A DNA stretch of 64,000 nucleotides, from contig DATJMX010000040.1 of assembly GCA_035508495.1 (NCBI GenBank), positions 109,870 through 173,869 of the forward strand, written 5' to 3'. Below the pieces are notes generated by a model that searched no databases, had not been told where the DNA came from, and was given only the letters and a program-made list of their open reading frames with translations. Positions 34,401 to 42,610 of this stretch are shown here, piece by piece. Position numbers and translations under genes: made by a program. The stretch comes from Candidatus Binataceae bacterium (GTDB lineage: Bacteria; Desulfobacterota; Binatia; Binatales; Binataceae). Each line of letters begins with the position of its first letter. Position 1 is the first letter of the stretch.

Positions 34401-37219
34401 GCTCGGGCACGACCGACATCCGCGGGCTTTACACTTGTCAGGCCAAGCCTGGCCTCACCGGCGAGGCGATCGTGCAGGTCTCCGTTACCGACGATAGCGG
34501 CCACACCAGCGTCGCCAACACCAGCGCGTATATCGAAGGCTCCCGGATGTGGTTCTCCGGTCAGGAAGACGATCGCATGGACGTGCTCGCCGAGAAGCCC
34601 GAGTACCAGCCCGGCGACACGGCGCGCTTCCAGGTGCGGATGCCGTTCAGCGAGGCGACCGCGCTCGTTACCGTCGAGCGTGAAGGAATCCTCGCCGCAA
34701 CCGTCTTGCGCCTCTCGACCAGCAAACCCGTCGTGACGCTGCCGGTGCGCGATTACGCGCCCAACGTCTTTGTGTCGGTGCTCGCGGTGCGTGGACGAAT
34801 CGCGGGAATTCAGCCGACCGCAATGGTCGATCTCGGCAAGCCCGCGTTCAAGCTCGGTATCTCGAGTATTCGCGTCGGCTGGCGCGACCATCAACTGAAA
34901 GTCAACGTCACGCCGGAGAAGCTCGTCTATCACGTGCGCGACAAGGCTCATGTGAAAGTGGCCGTGCGAAATTTCGACGGCAGCGCTCCGCCGGCGGGCA
35001 GCACTATCGCGATCGCGGCCGTGGACGAAGGCCTGCTCGAGTTGATGCCGAATACGAGCTGGAAATTGCTCGAAGCGATGATGGATCAGCGGCCGTACCA
35101 GGTCGACACCTCGACCGCGGAGATGCAGGTGGTCGGACGCCGTCACTACGGCCTGAAGGCAATTCCGCCCGGCGGTGGAGGCGGCCGCGCGATCACGCGC
35201 GAGCTCTTCGACACGCTGCTGCTGTGGAAAGCAACCGTCGCGCTCGATGCGAATGGCGACGCCGACGTCGAGGTGCCGCTCAACGATTCGTTGACCAGCT
35301 TCAAGATCGTCGCGATTGCCGCGGGCGGCACGGGCCAGTTCGGCACGGGCGAATCGTCGATTCGCTCGACCCAGGATCTTCAGCTTTTCTCGGGCGTCTC
35401 GCCGATCGCGCGCAACGGCGATTCGTTTGCGGCAGAGTTCACGGTGCGCAATGCCTCGGATGGTCCGCTCGATGTGAATGTTGCCGCGGCTGTCGAAGGC
35501 CTCGCCGCGAAGCCGGCGCCGCAGAAGATCACGCTCGGTCCCGGCGACGGCAAGACGATCGACTGGCACGTCGCGGTGCCGTTCGGACCCTCGACGCTGA
35601 AGTACAAAGTCGATGCGCTCGCGGCGTCGGGCCCGCAGGACCATTTGCTGATCTCGCAACAGATCATTCCCGCGGTGCCGGTCCGTACCTGGCAGGCCAC
35701 GCTGACACAACTCGACAAGCCGATTTCACAACCAGTCGCAGTGCCTAGCGATGCGGTGCCGAACCAGGGCGGCGTCGATGTCCGGCTGAGCCCGACGCTC
35801 ACCGCCGGCCTCGGTTCGATCGAAGCTTGGATGCGCGCCTATCCGTACATCTGCCTCGAGCAGCGCGTCTCGCGAGCGATCGCACTGCATGACGCCGAGA
35901 TGTGGAAGAACATCATCGCCGACCTGCCGTCGTACACCGACGGCGATGGGTTACTGAAATACTTCCCGACGATGCAGGAAGGCAGCGACGTTCTGACCTC
36001 TTATGTGCTCGCGATCGCAAGTGAAGCCGGCCTGATGATTCCTGGTGACGTGTTGTCATCATCGCAATCGGGACTCTCGAATTTCGTCGCAGGAAAACTT
36101 GCGCGGCAGGAACCGTTTGCTGTTGTCGATCTGCCGCTGAGAAAGCTCGCTGCGATCGAAGCGCTCTCGCGCTATGGAAAGGCTGACAGCTCGCTCCTCA
36201 GCAGCGTCCATATCGAGCCGAACCTGTGGCCCGACTCTGCGGTGATCGACTGGTGGAGCATCCTCGAGCGCACGCAAGGGATTCCCAAACGCGCCGAGCG
36301 GCTCGACGAAGCCGAACGCATCATGCGCGCGCGCCTCAACGAGCAGGGCACGGCGATGCATCTGTCGAGCGACCCGCGCAACGACCTGTGGTGGCTGATG
36401 GTCTCGCCCGCCGACAACATGGTGCGGATGATGCTCGTCGCCCTCGATGCGAAAACGTGGTCCGACGATCTGCCGAAGATCATGCGAGGTGCACTCGCGA
36501 TGCAGGACAAGGGCTCGTGGCAGGGAACGGTCACCAACGCCTGGGGCACGCTCGCAATCAACAAGTTCGCACAAGTTTTCGAGTCGACACCGGTCGCGGG
36601 CATGACCACGGCGTCGCTCGGAACGGTTTCAAACAAGCTCGACTGGGCTCACGATCCGAAGGGCGGCACGCTCGATTTTCCGTGGCCGCCCGCGCTGGCG
36701 AATCTCGATATCACTCACGCTGGCTCTGGGAGCCCATGGGTCGAGATCAGGACCAGCGCCGCGATTCCGCTCAAAGCGCCGTTCACCAGCGGTTTCACGA
36801 TCACGAAAACGATCAAACCAGTGGACAGCACGCACGCGGGCGGATGGAAGCAGGGCGACCTTGCGCGTGTGCATCTCAAGATTGACGCGCAAACCGACAT
36901 GACCTGGGTGGTGATCGACGACCCGATTCCAGCGGGCGCGTCGCATCTCGGAATCGGGCTCGCGCGCGAATCGCAAATCGCGACCGCAACCGAAAACCTC
37001 AACAACGAAAATTACCTGTGGCCCGACTACACCGAGCGCGCGTTCAGCGGTTTTCGCGCGTATTACTCGTATGTGCCGAAGGGCACGTTCGAGATCGAGT
37101 ACACGATCCGGCTCAACCAGATCGGCACGTTTCAGCTCCCGCCCACGCATGTCGGGGCGCTGTATGAACCGGAGATGCTCGGTGAGTTGCCCAATAATCC
37201 ATTCACGGTGGGTCAGTAG
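31487..37219 (+). CDS. bacterial alpha-2-macroglobulin
   Basis: This 1,910-aa secreted protein has a signal peptide (residues 1-32, cut after AHA) and the multi-domain architecture of bacterial alpha-2-macroglobulins (E. coli YfhM, about 1,650 aa). It traps proteases that reach the periplasm: cleavage exposes a thioester that bonds to the attacker. The thioester motif CLEQ is intact at residues 1456-1459, with the usual YPY just before. I chose ATG 31487, preceded by GGGGGA, over frames open from 31361, which would add 42 residues ahead of the signal peptide. It abuts pbpC, the conserved partner; the two are thought to guard and repair the wall together. A signal peptide rather than a lipobox sets it apart from YfhM. 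Confidence 0.85.
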   Translation: MGMRLTSRTVRIPCAFILASLLILIAPLRAHAEAASVVRFSPTGTIKEVRQVTARFSQPMVPLGDPRVSVSPFAIDCPQKGAARWIDSFNWSFDFKQDLPAGVQCTFTLRSGLKTLAGQPVASAPPFQFDTGGPSVIETRPWMDSNAIDEQQAFVLMLDTTVDQSTIPSHASFSVSGIAENIGVTVMSGANYNLLAKRFQNAIAKRPFVILQARQTFPAEATVKLVWGKGIKSTSGIATSDDQELNYTVRKAFNAKVRCERENAKAGCIPLTPITVHFTDNITTDLARKIALVAPDGARIAPKISDDNTNETSDVDFEPPFKESTAYKVVLPPNLTDESGRKLIDASKFPYEVTTDQFPPLAKFSSRFGIIESVDPALPITVRNLEAQIHGSQLKVADPENSTGTLGNLITRVEATIWRVPGPDPREILDWLGRVAAAKRSKSVFEDENAGETSFDIPKPNGPKAFEVMGIPLKRRGLYVVELKSEHLGAALLDPPRAMYVPAAALVTNLAVHFKQGKANSLVWVTELENAKPVEGARVKIADCHGAEIWSGRTDYRGLALVPQLDALDNPPTCDQSNSDNGSEFYSDQNLALQNLTSGVLVVAQYGADYSFVHSSWKNGIESWRFHLPSFYQSSPFNAHTVFDRTLLRAGETVHMKHFIRAQTLDGFALPPPDKMPDTVSIRFAGGDQHYDLDLTWSEDGTAATDWAIPKDAKLGEYQVVLARTKSASPTASPNPNADTSSTELQSGSFQVQEFRIPLMKAAIKVPATPEVSVTQVPIDVSANYLSGGAARGLPVILRSQVSNTNLASFADFQDFTFANGAVKEGIKKTDTSMEGPPEAQPGVHQRKDLTLDAAGGARTVITDIPPASVPQDVRAELEFRDPNGETQTVSNTVTIWPAKLLAGVRVEDWASEPGVVSAKLAAVNDNGKPASGVAISAIVLTRKYYTYRKRLIGGFYAYENTEEVKRVGPLCSGTTDIRGLYTCQAKPGLTGEAIVQVSVTDDSGHTSVANTSAYIEGSRMWFSGQEDDRMDVLAEKPEYQPGDTARFQVRMPFSEATALVTVEREGILAATVLRLSTSKPVVTLPVRDYAPNVFVSVLAVRGRIAGIQPTAMVDLGKPAFKLGISSIRVGWRDHQLKVNVTPEKLVYHVRDKAHVKVAVRNFDGSAPPAGSTIAIAAVDEGLLELMPNTSWKLLEAMMDQRPYQVDTSTAEMQVVGRRHYGLKAIPPGGGGGRAITRELFDTLLLWKATVALDANGDADVEVPLNDSLTSFKIVAIAAGGTGQFGTGESSIRSTQDLQLFSGVSPIARNGDSFAAEFTVRNASDGPLDVNVAAAVEGLAAKPAPQKITLGPGDGKTIDWHVAVPFGPSTLKYKVDALAASGPQDHLLISQQIIPAVPVRTWQATLTQLDKPISQPVAVPSDAVPNQGGVDVRLSPTLTAGLGSIEAWMRAYPYICLEQRVSRAIALHDAEMWKNIIADLPSYTDGDGLLKYFPTMQEGSDVLTSYVLAIASEAGLMIPGDVLSSSQSGLSNFVAGKLARQEPFAVVDLPLRKLAAIEALSRYGKADSSLLSSVHIEPNLWPDSAVIDWWSILERTQGIPKRAERLDEAERIMRARLNEQGTAMHLSSDPRNDLWWLMVSPADNMVRMMLVALDAKTWSDDLPKIMRGALAMQDKGSWQGTVTNAWGTLAINKFAQVFESTPVAGMTTASLGTVSNKLDWAHDPKGGTLDFPWPPALANLDITHAGSGSPWVEIRTSAAIPLKAPFTSGFTITKTIKPVDSTHAGGWKQGDLARVHLKIDAQTDMTWVVIDDPIPAGASHLGIGLARESQIATATENLNNENYLWPDYTERAFSGFRAYYSYVPKGTFEIEYTIRLNQIGTFQLPPTHVGALYEPEMLGELPNNPFTVGQ

Positions 37220-39376
37220 ATGCGCGCGCGAATAGTAATCGTCGCGATCCTCGCCGCCCTCATCGGATGTGCCTGGTTTGCGAGCGCGCCGGATGCACCG
37301 CCCCCGTTCGACGAGGTTCGCGCGCGATGGCGTCCGTCCGACGCGCAGCTTCTCGATCGCAAGGGCGATCCGCTCTACGAGCGCCGGGTTGATTCGCACG
37401 GCCGCCGTCTCGCGTGGACGCCGATCGATGAAATATCGCCGGCGCTGTTGCGCGCCGTGATCGCTTCAGAGGATCGCCGCTTCTACGATCATGATGGCGT
37501 TGACGCGAGAGCGATTGGCAACGCCGGGATGCACGCTTTACTCGGCGCCCGAACGCGGGGCGCCAGCACGATCACGATGCAAGTCGCGTCAATGATCGAT
37601 CCGAGCCTCGGTCGCGGCGGCCGTCGCTCGGCGATGCAGAAACTCCAGCAAATCCGCAGCGCGCTCGCACTCGAGCGCACCTGGAGCAAGGCGCAGATCC
37701 TCGAGGCCTATCTGAACCTCGTTACCTGGCGCGGCGAGCTCGAAGGTATCAACGCTGCCTCGCGCGTGATGCTGGGCAAAGCTCCACACGGAGTGAACGC
37801 GGGAGAGGGAATCGTGATGGCGGCCCTGGTGCGCGCGCCTAACGCCGGGCGCGCAGCAGTTGCGCGCCGCTCGCTCAAGCTGCTAGCCGCGCTGGGCGCC
37901 GATGCGCCGTCGCAAGCTGAAGTTGACGCGGCACTCGATCGCGTTTACTCGCATTCGACGCGTGAGTTCGCGCGCGTCACGCTGGCGCCGCACGTCGCGG
38001 AGCGGATGCTGACGGCCGGTCAACTCTCGGCGCGATGCACTCTCGACTCCGAGCTACAACGCTTCGCCGCCGAAACTCTGAAGCGGCATGTGTCCGAAGT
38101 TCGCGATCGCGGCGTCGATGACGGCGCGGCGCTTGTCGTTGACAACGCCAGCGGCGAAGTCTGGGCCTACGTCGGCAGCGCCGGCGACACTTCCGGCGCG
38201 CCGTGGGTCGATGGGGTGCGAGCGTCGCGCCAGCCGGGCTCGGCACTCAAGCCGTTTCTCTACGCGCTCGCTATCGACCGCCATTTTCTGACCGCCGCTT
38301 CGCTGGTCGAGGATACTCCGCTCGAATTGCCCGAGGAGCGCGGTCTCTACCGCCCCGCTGACTATGACCATCAGTTTCGCGGACTTGTCTCAATGAGAAC
38401 AGCGCTGGCCTCTTCGCTCAATCTGCCCGCGGTTCGCACCGCGTCGCTGGTCGGCGTCGACGCGTTCGCCGCGAATCTTAACGATCTTGGAATGGACAGC
38501 GTGGTCGAGCCGGGCGATTTCTACGGCGCCTCGCTCGCTCTGGGTTCCGCAGATGTAACGCTATGGGAGCTGGTCGGCGCGTATCGAACGCTCGCTGACG
38601 GCGGAACGTGGTCGCCGCTCCGCTTGACCGCCGCTGCGCCGGCGCCGCAGTCGCGGAGGATCTATTCACCCGCGGCAGCTTTCGTCGTCTCAGATGTCCT
38701 CGCCGATCGCGCCAGCCGCAGCGTGACATTCGGTCTCGAAAACAGCCTCGCGACTCGCTATTGGAGCGCGGTCAAAACCGGCACCAGCAAGGACATGCGT
38801 GACAACTGGTGCGCCGGCTACTCCGATCGGTTCACGGTCGGAGTATGGGTCGGCAATGTCACCGGCGCGCCGATGCGCGACGTGACCGGAATCACCGGTG
38901 CCGCGCCGGTCTGGCTCGACGTGATGAACTACCTGCACGACCGCTACGGCAGTGGCGCAATCCACGCGCCCGCCGGCGTCGTCGCGCGGCGAGTTGAATT
39001 TGCCGATGCGGTCGAGGCACCCCGCGAGGAATGGTTTCTCGCCGGCACCGAGCCCGTCGCGTCGCGCGCGAAGCTGGATCGCGATCTGCCTCGAATCGAG
39101 TCCCCCGCAGATGGATCGATCATCGCGTTCGACCCTGATATTCCACACGATCAACAACGAGTGAGCTTCGAAGCAGGACGCGGTTCCGAGCATGCGCGAT
39201 GGAAGCTCGATGGCCGGATCGTTTGCGCTACAGCATCTTCATGTATGTGGGAGCCGCGGGCGGGAGCACACAAGCTCGTGCTCGAGAGTGATTCAGGTCA
39301 CGCACTCGATAAGGTGGAGTTCACGGTCCGCGGAACTGCTTCGCCCGGCGACGAAGAAGTCAGTTCGGAGCGATAG
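37220..39376 (+). CDS. pbpC: penicillin-binding protein 1C
   Basis: PBP1C is a bifunctional peptidoglycan synthase of the inner membrane. The 718-aa protein has one N-terminal anchor (IVIVAILAALIGCAWF), then a GT51 transglycosylase domain with Glu84 in ASEDRRFYDHDGVD and TITMQVA. The transpeptidase part has the nucleophile Ser341 in QPGSALKPF, SxN at 399-401 and KTGTS at 519-523. A C-terminal beta domain (about 600-718) is the BiPBP_C type. It follows the alpha-2-macroglobulin gene with no gap, an arrangement found in many proteobacteria and consistent with a shared role in wall defence. The ATG comes directly after the upstream TAG. Confidence 0.9.
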   Translation: MRARIVIVAILAALIGCAWFASAPDAPPPFDEVRARWRPSDAQLLDRKGDPLYERRVDSHGRRLAWTPIDEISPALLRAVIASEDRRFYDHDGVDARAIGNAGMHALLGARTRGASTITMQVASMIDPSLGRGGRRSAMQKLQQIRSALALERTWSKAQILEAYLNLVTWRGELEGINAASRVMLGKAPHGVNAGEGIVMAALVRAPNAGRAAVARRSLKLLAALGADAPSQAEVDAALDRVYSHSTREFARVTLAPHVAERMLTAGQLSARCTLDSELQRFAAETLKRHVSEVRDRGVDDGAALVVDNASGEVWAYVGSAGDTSGAPWVDGVRASRQPGSALKPFLYALAIDRHFLTAASLVEDTPLELPEERGLYRPADYDHQFRGLVSMRTALASSLNLPAVRTASLVGVDAFAANLNDLGMDSVVEPGDFYGASLALGSADVTLWELVGAYRTLADGGTWSPLRLTAAAPAPQSRRIYSPAAAFVVSDVLADRASRSVTFGLENSLATRYWSAVKTGTSKDMRDNWCAGYSDRFTVGVWVGNVTGAPMRDVTGITGAAPVWLDVMNYLHDRYGSGAIHAPAGVVARRVEFADAVEAPREEWFLAGTEPVASRAKLDRDLPRIESPADGSIIAFDPDIPHDQQRVSFEAGRGSEHARWKLDGRIVCATASSCMWEPRAGAHKLVLESDSGHALDKVEFTVRGTASPGDEEVSSER

Positions 39377-39383
39377 CGGCGGG

Positions 39384-40028
39384 TTACTTCTTACGCGCGT
39401 GATTCGATTGCGCAGCCGGCGTGCCGAGCGAGCCGCGCGCGGCGCCGAGCAGAAAGTCGCTGCACACGCGCTCGATCTCGCGGCGCTTCAGCCGATGTGC
39501 CGCCCATCCGCGCGCGAACGTGTCCGAAGCGCTCAGCGTCGCTGCGGCAATCGATTCCGCCACCGGACGTGGCGCGCCGAACTCCTGCTGGATCTGATCC
39601 GCCCAGAATCCAATGAAACGGTGCAGCCGCTCGCGGCGGGTGCGGCGTCCCTTGCGGCCGCTGAGCCGCGTCTGGAGGACGGCCAGCAGCACGCCCCGCG
39701 TCGCAACGAGATCGAAGTACGTGCGCACCGCCTGTCGCACGCGCTGTTCGTACGAATCGTGGCGCATCGATTCGCGCTCGATGCGTTCATAAACCTCGGA
39801 GACTTCGCGATCGTAAAGCGCGAGCGCGAGATCGTCGGCATTCTCGAAGTACGCGTAACCGAGTCCTTTGCTGACCCCCGCGCGCTCCGATACCCCTTCC
39901 ATCGTAAGCGCCTCGAAGCCCTCATTGAGAATAATCGAAGCTGCCATGTCGAGCAGATGCTCACGGCGGCGCTCGGCGCTCATGCGACGCGGTTGCGGTT
40001 GTCCGCTTTGCGATTCGACGATTTCCAT
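39384..40028 (-). CDS. TetR/AcrR family transcriptional regulator
   Basis: This 214-aa regulator has an N-terminal helix-turn-helix (RREHLLDMAASIILNEGF, then MEGVSERAGVSKGLGYAYF). The rest is a ligand-binding helical domain. The ATG at 40028 has AAGG close before it; a TTG at 40052 is in frame but lacks a ribosome binding site. It is divergent from the dehydrogenase of the sugar cluster, and a 16-base palindrome lies in the gap. Autoregulation and repression of the sugar genes would be usual for this family. The gene is convergent with pbpC, with only seven bases between the stops. Confidence 0.8.
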   Translation of the reverse strand: MEIVESQSGQPQPRRMSAERRREHLLDMAASIILNEGFEALTMEGVSERAGVSKGLGYAYFENADDLALALYDREVSEVYERIERESMRHDSYEQRVRQAVRTYFDLVATRGVLLAVLQTRLSGRKGRRTRRERLHRFIGFWADQIQQEFGAPRPVAESIAAATLSASDTFARGWAAHRLKRREIERVCSDFLLGAARGSLGTPAAQSNHARKK

Positions 40029-40062
40029 TGGCCTTGTCCCCAGTTCGGCCAAAAAAATCTAG

Positions 40063-40078
40063 TTGACGCTAGTCTCAA
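40063..40078. promoter_or_regulatory. candidate TetR operator
   Basis: The sequence TTGACGCTAGTCTCAA reads as TTGA-N2-CTAG-N2-TCAA, with 12 of 16 bases in perfect dyad symmetry. It lies in the gap between the TetR gene and the divergent dehydrogenase gene, 35 bases outside the regulator start. Size and shape fit a TetR-family operator. No experiment supports it. Confidence 0.5.
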
Positions 40079-40161
40079 TTACAATCGCAAAATGAATCGG
40101 ACCAGTAAGCGTTGTCAGGCTGGCGATCTCTGTCCTAGTGTTTCGCCCGGGAGAACTGATC

Positions 40162-40932
40162 GTGTTTCGACTCGAAGGTAAGACGGCTGTTGTGACCGGT
40201 GCGGGCTCCGGAATCGGCCAGGCGATCGCGAAGACGTTTGCCGCAGCCGGCGCTCACGTCTTCATCTTTGAGCACGACCTGAAGGGCGCCGAGGAGACCG
40301 CGAATGCGATCAAGGCCGCGGATGGCGCCGCGACCGTTGTCCAGTGCGATGTCACCAGCGCGGATTCGGTCGCATCGGCATTCGAGCAGGTTGGCCGCGC
40401 CGCCTCGCGACTCGACATTCTCGTTAACAACGCCGGTATTGCGCACGTCGGTAACGTTGAGAAAACGACCGAGGCCGACCTCGATCGAGTCTATGCGGTC
40501 AACGTCAAAGGCGTCTTCCTCTGCTCGCAGGCTGGCGTGAAGATGATGTCGAAAGCGGGAGCAGGTGTTATTCTCAACCTCGCGTCGATCGCTTCGCTCA
40601 TCGGTCTGGCTGACCGTTTCGCGTATTCGATGAGTAAAGGCGCAGTGCTCACGATGACGCGCTCGGTGGCGGTCGATTACATCAAGCAGGGCATCCGCTG
40701 TAATTGTATTTGCCCGGCTCGGGTACATACTCCGTTCGTCGATGGTTACTTGCGAAGTAGCTATCCAGGCCGCGAGCAGGAAATGTTCAAGACGCTGTCG
40801 GAGTATCAGCCGATCGGCAGAATGGGCACGCCTGAGGAAGTGGCGGCACTTGCGCTTTATCTCTGTTCCGACGAAGCCTCATTCATCACCGGACAGGCAT
40901 ATCCAATCGACGGCGGGGTGCTGGTCTTCTGA
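40162..40932 (+). CDS. SDR dehydrogenase, probable 2-keto-3-deoxy-L-fuconate type
   Basis: This short-chain dehydrogenase of about 256 aa has TGAGSGIGQAIA for NAD binding, DILVNNAGIAHVG, a catalytic Ser in LNLASIASLIG and YSMSKGAVLTMTR (Tyr-x3-Lys). The C-terminal ITGQAYPIDGG is standard. The GTG at 40162 has GGGAGAA before it, and is preferred to another GTG at 40138. The next gene is a sugar mutarotase and the one after an L-fuconate dehydratase, so I infer oxidation of the 2-keto-3-deoxy sugar acid. The first dehydrogenase of the pathway is an alternative. The family is sure and the substrate is not. Confidence 0.75.
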   Translation: MFRLEGKTAVVTGAGSGIGQAIAKTFAAAGAHVFIFEHDLKGAEETANAIKAADGAATVVQCDVTSADSVASAFEQVGRAASRLDILVNNAGIAHVGNVEKTTEADLDRVYAVNVKGVFLCSQAGVKMMSKAGAGVILNLASIASLIGLADRFAYSMSKGAVLTMTRSVAVDYIKQGIRCNCICPARVHTPFVDGYLRSSYPGREQEMFKTLSEYQPIGRMGTPEEVAALALYLCSDEASFITGQAYPIDGGVLVF

Positions 40933-41267
40933 TGAAGCGCTACGGGCAGACGATCAGGCTCAAGGACGATCCGGCGGTGATTGCGCGGTACGTTGAGTAT
41001 CATGCCGCTGTCTGGCCGGAAGTCGAACACGGGCTGAAATCGATCGGCATCCAGCGAATGCTGATCTTCCTGCTCGGACGCCAGCTCTTCATGTATATGG
41101 AAACGAAAGACGAGTTCGAGCCTGAACGCGATTTCCCCCGCTACGAGGCCTCGATCGCGCGCATCAAGGAATGGCAGGACCTGATGGCCTCGATGCAGGA
41201 GCCGGTGCCTGACGCACAACCAGGAGAATGGTGGGCGCGAATGAAGTTAGTATTCGCGCTCGAATAG
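40932..41267 (+). CDS. L-rhamnose/L-fucose mutarotase family protein
   Basis: This 111-aa protein of the RhaM (DUF718) family interconverts alpha and beta anomers of a 6-deoxyhexose. Visible family features are RYVEYHAAVWPEVEHGLKSIGI at the N-terminus and an EWWARM near the end. The ATG overlaps the stop of the dehydrogenase (TGATG). The gene is convergent with the dehydratase: the two stop codons touch, as TAG followed by CTA inside the perfect palindrome GAATAGCTATTC. Given the neighbours, L-fucose or L-galactose is more likely than L-rhamnose, but this is inference. Confidence 0.8.
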   Translation: MKRYGQTIRLKDDPAVIARYVEYHAAVWPEVEHGLKSIGIQRMLIFLLGRQLFMYMETKDEFEPERDFPRYEASIARIKEWQDLMASMQEPVPDAQPGEWWARMKLVFALE

Positions 41268-42569
41268 CTATTCCTTCCATTCTTTGCCTGTTGGGTACTC
41301 AAACAGGTCGAGCGACTCTGGTTTCATCTCGATGCTGAACCCGGGCTTGTTCGGTGGAAAATACTTTCCGTCCCGCATCGTGACGGGATCGATAAAATGC
41401 TCGTGCAAGTGATCGGCGAACTCGATCGCGCGATTATCCAGTCGAGCGCTCACGCAGATATAGTCAATCAACGAAACGTGTTGCGCGTATTCGCACAATC
41501 CGATGCCGCCGGCGTGCGGACAAACGGGCACGCCGAACTTCGCTGCCATCAGGAGAACCGCCAGCGCTTCGCTTAGTCCGCCGAGGCGGCAATTGTCGAA
41601 CTGGCAGAAGTCGATGGCGCCCGCCTGCATCAGTTGTTTGAAGATGACGCGGTTGGCCGCATGCTCTCCGGTCGCGACCCCCACCGGCTTGATCGCGCGG
41701 CGAATCGTTGCATGGCCGAGGATATCATCGGGGCTCGTCGGTTCTTCGATCCACAGCGGCCGGTAGCGCTTGAGCGGCTCCATGTATGCGATCGCTTCGC
41801 CCACGTCCCACGCCTGGTTGGCGTCCATCATAAGCCACGCGTCGTCGCCGATCTCCGCGCGCACGATCGCGGTGCGACGCACATTCTCTTCGGAATTTCG
41901 TCCCACCTTGATCTTGAACCGCGTCCATCCCGCCGCAATCGACTCGCGGCATAGCGCGCGCACCTTGTCATCCGGATAGCCGAGCCATCCCGCCGAAGTG
42001 ATGTAGGCCGGGTAGCCGTTCTTGCGCATCTCGGCTTCGCGCGCTGAGCGCGTCGGAACGTTGCGGCGCAAAAGTTCGATTGCTTCGCCGGGAGTGATCG
42101 CATCGGTGATGTAGCGGAAATCGATGCACCCGACGAATTGCTCGGGCGTGAGATCGGCGACGAGCTTCCACACCGGTTTGCCCTCGGCCTTCGCCCACAG
42201 GTCCCAGACTGCGTTGACGATCGCGGCGGTCGCAAGATGAACGGCGCCTTTTTCGGGACCGATCCATCGAAGCTGGCTCTCGAAGGTCAGCCGTTTCCAG
42301 AAGGCACCCATTGCTGCGGTTATCGATTCCAGTGTCGCGCCGATGACAAGATGCTGCAGCGCGCGCACCGCCGCCGCGACGACTTCGTTGCCGCGACCCA
42401 GAGTGAACGTGATGCCGTGGCCTTCGAGTCCATCGCCCGCATCAGTTTTAAGCACGACGTAGGCCGCCGAGTAGTCGGGATCGACATGCACCGCATCGGA
42501 GCCGGCCAGCGTGCGCGAGGTCGGAGTCCTGATGTCGCGGACGGTGAGATTCGTGATGGTGCGCGCCAT
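41268..42569 (-). CDS. L-fuconate dehydratase (enolase superfamily)
   Basis: This 433-aa enzyme removes water from L-fuconate to give 2-keto-3-deoxy-L-fuconate. It resembles the Xanthomonas enzyme throughout: HVDPDYSAAYVVLKTD, QLRWIGPEKGAVHLA, IDFRYITDAITPGEA, FKIKVGRNSEENVRR with the catalytic Lys, WIEEPTSPDDILGHA, ATGEHAANRVIFKQL and CPHAGGIGLCE with the catalytic His. The ATG at 42567-42569 has an AGGAAG ribosome site; a longer open frame upstream adds residues unlike the family. It is transcribed towards the mutarotase and back-to-back with the Gfo/Idh/MocA gene. Related acid-sugar dehydratases are the alternative. Confidence 0.8.
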   Translation of the reverse strand: MARTITNLTVRDIRTPTSRTLAGSDAVHVDPDYSAAYVVLKTDAGDGLEGHGITFTLGRGNEVVAAAVRALQHLVIGATLESITAAMGAFWKRLTFESQLRWIGPEKGAVHLATAAIVNAVWDLWAKAEGKPVWKLVADLTPEQFVGCIDFRYITDAITPGEAIELLRRNVPTRSAREAEMRKNGYPAYITSAGWLGYPDDKVRALCRESIAAGWTRFKIKVGRNSEENVRRTAIVRAEIGDDAWLMMDANQAWDVGEAIAYMEPLKRYRPLWIEEPTSPDDILGHATIRRAIKPVGVATGEHAANRVIFKQLMQAGAIDFCQFDNCRLGGLSEALAVLLMAAKFGVPVCPHAGGIGLCEYAQHVSLIDYICVSARLDNRAIEFADHLHEHFIDPVTMRDGKYFPPNKPGFSIEMKPESLDLFEYPTGKEWKE

Positions 42570-42610
42570 GATCGCTTCCTCCGCGGCGCATGGTAGCATC
42601 GCCGCCATCA

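Noticed and set aside
40138..40161. Upstream GTG as start of the sugar dehydrogenase; the text GTGTTTCG occurs at both candidate starts.
   Set aside because: Only the downstream GTG at 40162 has a GGGAGAA site at good spacing, and the family N-terminus starts there.
41262..41273. Perfect palindrome GAATAGCTATTC where two stop codons meet.
   Set aside because: It arises from two adjoining TAG stops and shared flanking bases. It is too short and AT-rich to act as a terminator.
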